A DNA stretch of 44,816 bases from a virus. A program made the position numbers and the translations under genes. A model generated the notes under the pieces. It saw only the letters and a list, made by a program, of their open reading frames with translations, had not been told where the DNA came from and did not search any database. Positions within the stretch are counted from its first letter, which is position 1, and each line of letters opens with the position of its first letter. The DNA lies in the IMG/VR virus record IMGVR_UViG_3300009506_000114, positions 1 to 44,816 of that record. One strand, written 5' to 3'. Positions 14,672 to 22,800 of the stretch are shown one piece after another.

Positions 14672-14917
14672 TCAGGTTTCCTTCCGGTCGACCAGGAAGC
14701 CCACCGTCACGTCCAGGGCTCGAGCGGCCCGCTTGAGGGTGGATATGCGGAGATCCCGAAAGGTCCCATCCGGCTTGGGATGGAAGGCTTTCCAGACGGA
14801 TCCCTGACTCATGTTCATTTCCCTGGCCAGGCCATACCAACTCATCTTCCTGTTCTTGAGTGCGACCCGGAGCCGCCGCAGCCGCTCGGCCCCGTTGATG
14901 AATCTCGATCTGGGCAT
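14672..14917 (-). CDS. Cro/XRE-like helix-turn-helix regulator
   Basis: This encodes 81 residues. Residues about 24-60 (KMSWYGLAREMNMSQGSVWK and AFHPKPDGTFRDLRISTLKRA) form a helix-turn-helix of the XRE type with the recognition helix near SQGSVWKAF; the end RALDVTVGFLVDRKET is the typical tail. It would bind DNA near its own promoter (14945-14973). AGGAGG lies five nt before the ATG. It is first in the leftward operon. Only one such regulator and no integrase are seen, so it may be an early switch rather than a lysogeny repressor. Confidence 0.88.
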   Translation of the reverse strand: MPRSRFINGAERLRRLRVALKNRKMSWYGLAREMNMSQGSVWKAFHPKPDGTFRDLRISTLKRAARALDVTVGFLVDRKET

Positions 14918-14944
14918 AAGTCCTCCTTTTGACTTCCGTGGGGT

Positions 14945-14973
14945 ATGGTACGCAAAGTAGGTTGGTCTGTCAA
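14945..14973 (-). promoter_or_regulatory. Sigma70-like promoter for leftward early operon
   Basis: On the minus strand TTGACA (14973-14968) is followed after 17 nt by TACCAT (14950-14945), then the HTH gene SD and ATG at 14917. It lies directly downstream of the late-operon terminator, so early transcription restarts where late transcription stops. The -35 is perfect and the -10 is a 4/6 match. Start of RNA expected near 14938. Confidence 0.8.
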
Positions 14974-14976
14974 TAG

Positions 14977-15003
14977 AAAAACCCCGGGCGGTGAGCCCGG
15001 GGT
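14977..15003 (-). terminator. Intrinsic terminator of the late operon
   Basis: Minus-strand RNA folds ACCCCGGGC-TCACC-GCCCGGGGT (arms 15003-14995 and 14989-14981) with five U residues at 14981-14977. The 9-bp GC-rich stem with a 5-nt loop and U-run is a standard rho-independent terminator. It closes the operon that ends at 15029. Confidence 0.92.
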
Positions 15004-15028
15004 CCGGTCCTGATCTGGTTGCCCCCGT

Positions 15029-15364
15029 CTAGGGGGCGGGAGCATCGTCCTCGTCGAACCCCTTCATCACGTCCTCGAACTCGTCGATGGCGTGTTCCAG
15101 GGCGACCGCCGCGTCCGCCAGTTCGGTCGGCGTCAGCGTGATCTGGCCGTCCGCGTCAGGAAGGGTGGCGTCCGCGAGCTTCTGGCCCAGGTTGGAGAGG
15201 GCCTGGCCCGCTTCCACGAGTTCCACTCCCCGCTGGTGGACGCCGGCGGCGTCCCCCTCCGAGAGCTTCACCTTGATCTGGGAGAGGACTGCGGGGACAA
15301 AACTGGAGAAGTTCCCCAGTTTTTCCATCGCAGAATCCCAGAGAGGCCCCAGAATGTTCTTCAT
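15029..15364 (-). CDS. Small acidic protein at end of late operon
   Basis: This encodes 111 residues, mostly helical, with a very acidic tail (DEFEDVMKGFDEDDAPAP). AAAGGA lies seven nt upstream. There is a moderately hydrophobic segment (about 15-30) but no strong membrane helix. No family is recognised. It is the last late gene, close to the amidase, so a lysis-related or virion-accessory role is possible. Confidence 0.75.
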   Translation of the reverse strand: MKNILGPLWDSAMEKLGNFSSFVPAVLSQIKVKLSEGDAAGVHQRGVELVEAGQALSNLGQKLADATLPDADGQITLTPTELADAAVALEHAIDEFEDVMKGFDEDDAPAP

Positions 15365-15367
15365 GGC

Positions 15368-15649
15368 CTAATCCTTTCGGATGAGGGATTTGAAAAATTG
15401 CAACCCGTTCTTTGCTACCGTGTAATACAGGATCGCCTGCCCGCCGATGGCCGATCCGGCCTGCATGGTCGTCTCGACGTCCATGTGCTGGCCGGTGATC
15501 TTCTTGAAGGCGATCCCGGTGGCGAGGGCTGCGGCCGGCGCCAAGACCTTATTCCAGGGCTTGGAGCCGGTCAACTTCGATTTTCCGACCCGGTTCCCGA
15601 CGTGACCTCCGGCGATTGCAAGGGCGGTTCCGACCGCTTCGAGAACCAT
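15368..15649 (-). CDS. Small membrane-associated protein near the amidase
   Basis: This encodes 93 residues. Two weakly hydrophobic segments, VLEAVGTALAIAGGHVG and WNKVLAPAAALATGIAF, with Lys/Arg between them, and a third (GGQAILYYTVA) suggest membrane contact. The position beside the endolysin gene fits a holin-like protein, but the hydrophobicity is mild and the match is positional only. GAGAGGA precedes the ATG at 15649. Confidence 0.7.
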   Translation of the reverse strand: MVLEAVGTALAIAGGHVGNRVGKSKLTGSKPWNKVLAPAAALATGIAFKKITGQHMDVETTMQAGSAIGGQAILYYTVAKNGLQFFKSLIRKD

Positions 15650-15664
15650 TCAGGCATCCTCTCG

Positions 15665-16162
15665 TTATCCAGCCAGGGCGGCCCTGACGTGGAATTTCAG
15701 TTCGTCCAGGTTGAACAGCTTCCCCGGACACGTTTTGCTGGCGTACTCCCGGTGGCCGTGGATCTCCTCCACGGGGATCCGGAAGTGGTCGCACCAGGGG
15801 GCGAGGACCCGCCTGGCGGCCACCGCCAGCATTTCAGGATGGGGTTCCTCGAGATCGTAGTTCCCTACGAAGCAGAACCCCAGCGAATCGGAGTTGTAGC
15901 CTTGCGTGTGGGCCCCGGCCATCGTGGTCGGCCGGCCGTACAGGCACTCGTAGGCCGTTCCGACCAGCTCGCAGCCGGCGTGGTAGCCGATGTCCAACCA
16001 GGGATGCTTGACTGACTCCCCGGCTGCCAGCAACTCACGGGCGCGGGCCTCGGTGATGATGGTGCCGTTGTAGGCCCAACTGGTGTGGAAGGCGTAGATC
16101 GCCCGCCAGGACAGGGTGGGCCCGTCCGGGGTCAGACTGTGGTGGACGATGATCCGCTTCAT
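15665..16162 (-). CDS. N-acetylmuramoyl-L-alanine amidase (endolysin)
   Basis: This encodes 165 residues and is an amidase_2/PGRP-type zinc amidase. IIVHHSLT (His7/His8) gives the first zinc ligand, DIGYHAGCEL (His61) follows, and GAHTQGYNSDSLGFCFVGNY is the family's core. The ends IHGHREYASKTCPGK (His137, Cys145) provide the other ligands, as in T7 lysozyme (H17, H122, C130). It cleaves the bond between MurNAc and the stem peptide at lysis. There is no signal peptide, so it needs a holin or another way out. GGGAG precedes the ATG by six nt. Confidence 0.95.
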   Translation of the reverse strand: MKRIIVHHSLTPDGPTLSWRAIYAFHTSWAYNGTIITEARARELLAAGESVKHPWLDIGYHAGCELVGTAYECLYGRPTTMAGAHTQGYNSDSLGFCFVGNYDLEEPHPEMLAVAARRVLAPWCDHFRIPVEEIHGHREYASKTCPGKLFNLDELKFHVRAALAG

Positions 16163-16180
16163 GATGGACTCCCGCCCCGA

Positions 16181-16882
16181 TCAGGGGGCGCTGGTAAGGG
16201 TGGTGACTCCCGCCACGATGGCCCAGCGGAAACTTTCCTGACTGGTGGGATCTTGCACGGGGTAGATCGTGCAGGATTCACCCTGGGACAGTTCGACGTA
16301 ATTGACGTCCTCCACGCAGGAATCCCCGGTGGCCCAATAGAACCCCGTTTGCGAAATCGCGGCTCCCACCTGCACGGTCCCCGTGCCGGAATTGACGATG
16401 ACCAGGGGATGCGGATAGGGGATGCTCGAGAGGATGTCGTTGGCATCGTAAGTATTCGGGTCCGGGGGGTTGACAATGACCGTACCTGAACCGGAATAGA
16501 CCACGGCGTGGTACCTCCGGTATTCCGTGATGGTAAGGGTCTTGCTCAACGTGATCTGTAGGAAGGCCTGGACGTAGATGGCATCCAGGGCCGCCACGTC
16601 CGTCTGGAGGGTGTCGATGTCCGCTGCGTTCAGGGCAATCGCGTTGGAGTTGGCCGTTATGTCCGTCTCGTCCGCGTCGAGCCGGTTGTCGAGAACCTGG
16701 ATGGCCGACGTGTTGGTGGCCACGTCCCCCTCCGTCGTCACCCCCTCGTCGATGATCTGGTCCACCCGCAGGAGGATCCGCACGACCTCGGCCCCGACGT
16801 CCGGACCGGTGGGCGTGTAGCCCGTGTTGAAGACGTTTGTGGTCAGCAACGACAGCAGTTTGGAAAGTCCGCTCCAGGCCAT
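16181..16882 (-). CDS. Fibre-like protein with heptad repeat region
   Basis: This encodes 233 residues. From about 50 to 100 the sequence has alternating short segments (NTSAIQVLDNRLDADETD, NSNAIALNAADIDTLQTDVA), which is the coiled-coil trimer pattern of phage fibres. The C-terminal 100 residues are beta-rich with Gly/Thr. GGAGGTAGGAC precedes ATG 16882. Likely a short tail fibre or virion appendage; the receptor-binding role is inferred from this pattern. Confidence 0.75.
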   Translation of the reverse strand: MAWSGLSKLLSLLTTNVFNTGYTPTGPDVGAEVVRILLRVDQIIDEGVTTEGDVATNTSAIQVLDNRLDADETDITANSNAIALNAADIDTLQTDVAALDAIYVQAFLQITLSKTLTITEYRRYHAVVYSGSGTVIVNPPDPNTYDANDILSSIPYPHPLVIVNSGTGTVQVGAAISQTGFYWATGDSCVEDVNYVELSQGESCTIYPVQDPTSQESFRWAIVAGVTTLTSAP

Positions 16883-16885
16883 GTC

Positions 16886-19800
16886 CTACCTCCGATTCTG
16901 GTCCCAGTCGGCAGCCACCCGGTCGACACTGGCGTCGATCCTGCTCTGGATGCTGTCGCGGTCCACGTTCTTGATCCTCGCCATGTACTTGTCGGCCAGC
17001 TTGTTCCTGGCCGCCATGAGTTCGTCCAGCAGGGCTCGGCGTTCCCGCCTGGTCATCACGCTCGGCGGCGCGTTCTCGATCTGGCGCATCCTCTTGCTGA
17101 TCTTGCCCAGCGTCTCGGCCATCCGGGCCGTGGACTCGTACAGGGCGATGTCCACGCCGCGGTCCCGGTAGAGTTGGAGGTACTTCTCCCGCGAGCCACC
17201 GCCCGACCGCAGGGCCCGCATCGTCTCCACGGCCTCCCGGCCCCGGTCGTAGATTTCGTAGAAGTCGTCCATCTGCCGGCTGTACTTCGTGGGCGTCGTG
17301 GCCGTCAGGCCCCGCAGGATCGGCGTCCAGTCGGGCATGACTCCGTACAGGCGCCGGGACTCTGGCTTCATCTGCCGCTTCTCCGGCTGGACCTGCATGA
17401 TGATGTTCGAGGCGATCTCGGTCCCCCACTGGCCCAGGCCACCGGTCGCGTTCCGGATGATGTAGTCGATCTTGAGCGGGGACCACCCCCCGCCGGGCCC
17501 CAGCGAGCCCAGCCACTTCGAGAATTCCGACGTGGAGGTCGTGTACTGCTCCCGGGGGATCACGTCCTCGAGCCACCCCTTGACGATGGGGGTGCCGCGG
17601 AAGGCGTCGAAGTTCTGCTTCGCGCCGACCAGGCCACCCACCGCGGGCCCCAGGAGTTGCGCCGGGTCCAACGGCACGATGTCCTTGGTGAACTGGTCGA
17701 CCCACCCCTGGACGGCCTTCGGGTCATCCTCCATCGCCCAGTCCAGGAACCGCTCGGGCAGGGAGCCGAAGATCAGGCCGACCTCGAAGGGCTTGGGCAG
17801 GCGGTGGATGGTTTTCCCGTCGTCGAAAGAGAAAAGCCAGAAATGGTTCTTCAACCAGGCCGGCTGCTCCTTGTACCACTCCTTGTCCTTATTCAGGGCC
17901 CAGAGCATCAGCGAAGGGACGGTGATCATGGCCACGCCCTTCGACCAGGCCGCGGACCGGCCGCCCTTGTCCACGAACAGGGTCCGGGCGAGCTTGTCGG
18001 CGCCCTGGAGGGCCGCGTTGAAGAACGGGATGATCCGGTTGATGACGTACCCGTACTCGCCAGACCGGCCGAAATCGGTGCTGGATTCCCGCGCCGCGAT
18101 CCCGGCCTGGAATTCCGCCTCCCGCCGGGAGTATCCCTCGGACATGAGATCGGCCCCGGTCCGCTCGAAGACGGCGAGACGGGTGCTGTTCTCCGTCAGG
18201 TTGGAGAGTTCCTGCAACAGGGTGATCGGGTGCGAGTGCATGACGTACCGGACGGGATTCCTCCCGGCCTTCTTGAGGTTCTGCCAGGGGGTCCTGGCAC
18301 CGCGGACCAGCTCCTCGTCGTGCTTCCGCAGGTTCTCCTGGTCCAGGGCCACGAGGTTCGCGTGGGCGGCCTTGGAATTGACGAACCGAAGCCACATTTC
18401 CCCGGGTTTGCCCTGGAGGCCCAGCAGGCCACGGCCCTTGATGGCCTTCCCGGTTTCCCCCTCGATGGCGTAGCCCAGGCCACGCAGGATCCGCACCGGA
18501 AGCAGGAGCGCGTCGGCGGGATCGGGGAACTCGACGCCGAGGATCTTGCGCGTGTGGACCAGGTGTTTGCTGATGATCCCGGCCGCCGCCAGGTCGCGGA
18601 GCTGGTTCCTGGACATGAATTCCGGGGTCAGCACGGCGCCGGCCCGCAGGAGCCGGGTCTGGGCCGTGAAGAATTTCATGAGCTGGTGCGACGGCCGGTG
18701 GTGCGCGGTCAGGAAGGTGTCCACGATCTCCGGCGTGAACTCCCAGGTTTCCAGTTCCCCGTCCCGCATGAAGGTCAGGGTCTTGCCCTTCTCCCCGGTG
18801 CCGGTCCGGTACATTTTCACCGCGGCGTCGATGGCCCGCTGACTGGCCGGGTCGTTGGGGTCAGCCGCCGACTCCAGTTCCTCTCGGAATCCTTGGAGCT
18901 GTTCTTCATCTGGGGTAGGCACTTTGCGGCCAAACCCCTCGAGAGCGTCTTCTCCATCGGAAGCGAGTCTCACAAAGTCGGCAGCCGACATCTTCGCCGC
19001 GTTGTAGGCGATCAGGAACTCGCGCCGATAGACGGTTTTGATCAGGCCTTCGATGGGGTCCATGCGGACCTGGCCCGGGATCAAGGTGTCCATTTCGTAG
19101 GCGAGTTGGTTCATCGGTGCGCCTTCCTTCTCCAGGACGAAAAGGGGCGCGTAAACGTCGTACTTGAGAACCATGTCTGCGTACTGCTCGTCGGAGATCA
19201 TCCCGCTCTCGAGCGCCCGCTGGAGGGTGGCGTTGGAGAATTTCGTGATGGCCGCCACCGCGTCCAGCCACCCGGGCTTGTCCTTGTACTCGTTGTAGAG
19301 GCGCATCTGGTCCGCGAACTCCTCGCGGGCCGCCTGCTCCTGCTCCCCGGCGTACTCGAACAGCGAGCCCTGGTTGTCGCCCGCCTTGGCGCCCTTCTGC
19401 CGGAAGAAGTCGTCCCCGTGCCGCTCGTACATGGCCTTGAGGCGGGCCGCCACGAGGAACCGGCCGAACACGCCGTTCTCGACGTCGTCCGCGATCCCGA
19501 ACTTCCGGATGATGACCTCCAGGCCATCGGAGAGGATGTTGCGCGGGTCCAGCCAGGACGGGACGGCCGTGGTCAGGATCGTCTGGGCGCTCTTGGTCCA
19601 GGACGCGAACCCCTGGAGCCACTTGTGCGGGTTTTCGATGTCTTTCAGCGTCTCGAAGGGATGGCCGGCCGCCTCCCAGGCCTTCTTCACGGCGACGTGC
19701 AACCAGGTGTTCTGGTCGAAGAACTTCTTGTAGACCTCGCGCAGGAGCCCCCAGCCGCGCCGCGCCCGCTGGGTCTGGACACCCTTCTCGGCCTCGCGCA

Positions 19801-22800
19801 ACCTCTGGACCTCGGCCCGCATCAGGGGGGTTTCGTTTCTCAGGACGTCCGACTCGAACATATCCCCCTGGTAGGGGTTCTCCTGGACCTGGGACCGGAA
19901 CTCCCTGGCCGCGACCTCGCTCATGGCCCTGGACACGGCCTGCTCGATGGCCCCGAAGTTGTCGAAGTAGGCCTCGACGCCAAAATAGGCGGGGGACATC
20001 CGGAAGAAGTTCCTGATCGACCGCAGGACGTCCATCAGCTTGTTGACCACCGCGGAGAAGGCGGTCGGGTTGGTCCGCTTGAGATCCTTCCAGAAGGCTT
20101 CCTTGGCCGCTACTTCCGCGAAGACATCGGACATGAACTCGCCCATGATCTGGTCTTCGGTGTAACCCAAGGCCAGGCGCTCGGCCTTGTAGACGTTGTA
20201 GCCTCCGGGGATCATGTGGCGGGAAGCCACCCTGATGATCTGGTTCCACAGGTCCGGGTGGTTCTTCTGGACGTGGTGGCCGACCTCGTGCATGGCGACC
20301 GGGAGCAGGGGGGCGGCCGGGTTCTCGATGTTGATGTAGGCCGTGCGCTGGGAGGGAGAATACCCGCCTCCCGCGACCCGGTCGTTGGCTTCCTGGTAGA
20401 CCGGCCGGAAGAAGACGGTCTTGACGCCAAAGCGCCGGAGGATGTCGCTGATCAGTTTCAGGTGCGGATCGTTCCCGGGCTCGACCTGCTGAACGTCCTT
20501 CACGAAATCCGACCACCGCTGCTTCATGTCGCGCCGGAAGGCCTGGAAGTTCGCCCGCTCGTCCCCCCGGTCGAAGACGTTGAACAACGTCTGCTCGCCT
20601 CCGAAGGCGAGGCGGTCCTGGGCGGCCCGCCATTCCTGCTTGAGCTTGATGATCTGCTGGTCGGTATGGTCGATTAGATCCTGGAGTTCTTTCGCCTTCC
20701 TGGTTTTCAGGGCCTCCAGTTCTCCCTTTCGCTTGGCCAGACGGGCCTCCAGGTCGGCCTTTTCTTTCTCGTCGGTACTGGTCTTAATCCGGTCTTCCAG
20801 ATCCCTGATTTCCGATTCCGCGACCTCGCTGGGATGGGCTTTCCGCCGCTGGAGTTCCTTCTTCCAGTCCTCGAGGGTTTTGAGCTGTTCCTCGAACCTG
20901 GCCTTGGAGCCCTTGGGGGCCGTGGCCCTAGCCAGGTTAAGGGATTCCATTCCCGTGAAGGAACCCATGTTCCCGCGGGATTCAACCACCGCAATAAAGG
21001 CCGAAGCCGAGGACAGGTTATCCTTGCGTCCGTTCTTTTCCAGGAAGTCGAACATTTCCCTCTCGTGAGAATCGGTGAGAGTCGGGAACCTCTCCCTGGC
21101 TTCCCCGATCCACTTGGCATAACGCAGCACCCGGTTGTATTCGTCGCTTCCCTCCCGGAGAGACTGGAGGACGGAAATAGCCTTCCCCTTGGGGTTCAAC
21201 CTGGACAGGTAGAGGATGGTCGGTGTCTGCTCCTTGTAGAGGCTCTTGGCCTTCTTCTTGACCAGGGTTTCCGGCATCCCGCCTTCACGGTTGGAGCGCA
21301 CGGTGGCCGCTCGGCTGAATATGTCGTTGACCGAAACACGGTCGTTCAATTCCTTGGATTCCTGGAGTGCTTCTTCTCTGGTTCCCTCGAAAATCTTGAC
21401 GTTGACATTCAGGACACCCATGCGCTTCGCGGCCTCGAGCGTGTGGTGGCCGTCCAGAACTTTCAGGAGCCCGTCCTTGGGGTCGCGCCAGGCCACGATG
21501 GGGTCCATTTTGTTGACGTCGAAGTCGTCCAGGATGGCCTGAACCTTTGCCTCGTTGGTCCCTGATTCCGGGTTGTCGATGTTGGTCCTGGTCTGCAAAG
21601 TGGCCGGTTCGATGTGGAGGTCCACCGTTGGGACAAGGATGATTCCCCTTGCCGACTTGCCCTCGATGACCTCGACGATCTTGGGCCCGACCCCTGCGGC
21701 CGGCTGGACTGCGGAAAGATCTTTGCCCTTCCAAATAATCCGATCGGGAGTAAACGCCTTTCCTATGGCCCCGCGCCTGCTGTCTGGCTCTAGCGGGGCG
21801 CGTACAAGTTCTTCTTTCATGGAGCCTGCCCGAGTGTCGCGCGGCCCGAACACGTTGACGGGTATCTTGGCGTCCGGGGCCATCTCCCGCAACACCAATG
21901 CCCGGCCGCGCCCCTCGTGGCCGGTGATTACGACCTTCCCGTCTTTATACCGGACCTGTAGGAAGGGGCTGGCCACGGGCTCCCCCGCCCGTATGCGGTT
22001 GGCCGTAGGCCCGTGAAGCGGGCCTTCTGGCCTCGGGGGGTTCAGGTCCAGGAACTCCTGCGGGGTCATAAAAACTGTGTAGCCCATGTAGTTGACATTG
22101 CCCTGGTCAGGAACGGCTCCGATACCGCGCTGCTGATCAAACCTGATCCCGCTGACCACAAAACGCCCTTCTATGTTTTCGGGCGATGGCGGGGCGGTGC
22201 CATCAGTCTCGGGGCCTACCGCCTCATCCTTTACCTCCGGCCTCATGTCGGTCCGCGCCTGCTGGGAAACGTCGTCGATCATTCGACTGTTCGGGCTGAC
22301 GCGCCACCGGGGGTTGCCGTCCTCGTCGGTGGCGATGGTCACGCTGCCGGCGTTGGTCCACTTGGAGCCGAATTGCTCCTCGGCCTGGGCCCGGAGGCGG
22401 TCGTTGGCCGCGGACAGAGATTCTGGTGTTCCTTCGTGGGACTCGACCAGGACACCCAGGCGGTTGCCGTCGAAATCATTGACGACCAGGGAGGCGGTGT
22501 AGGGATCCTCCGGCCTGCGGCCCCGCTTCTCGATGGCCGCCTGCTTGGCCTTCCGCTGGATCTTCTGAACGGGCTGCTCGATGGTGAACCCAGCCGCCTC
22601 GGCCTCGGCCTTGATCTCGGCCTTACGCTCCTTCTTGCGGGCGCGGTCGTAGGACTTCTGGTATTCCTCCTGCATGGCCTGACGTTCGGCCTCTGCGATC
22701 TGGGCGTCCCGCTTCTTGAAGCGGGCCAGATCCTCGTCGGTGAAGATCCCGACGTCTCGGGCCCGGTCTAGGATTTCTCTGGCTGTGGCGAACCCTCCGG

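Noticed and set aside
17174-20677. 1167-codon plus-strand open frame within the giant internal-protein gene
   Set aside because: It is an antisense shadow: high GC at third codon positions keeps the opposite strand free of stops. The product is low-complexity Gly/Val/His/Pro, and the minus frame has clear domains and coupled start and stop.
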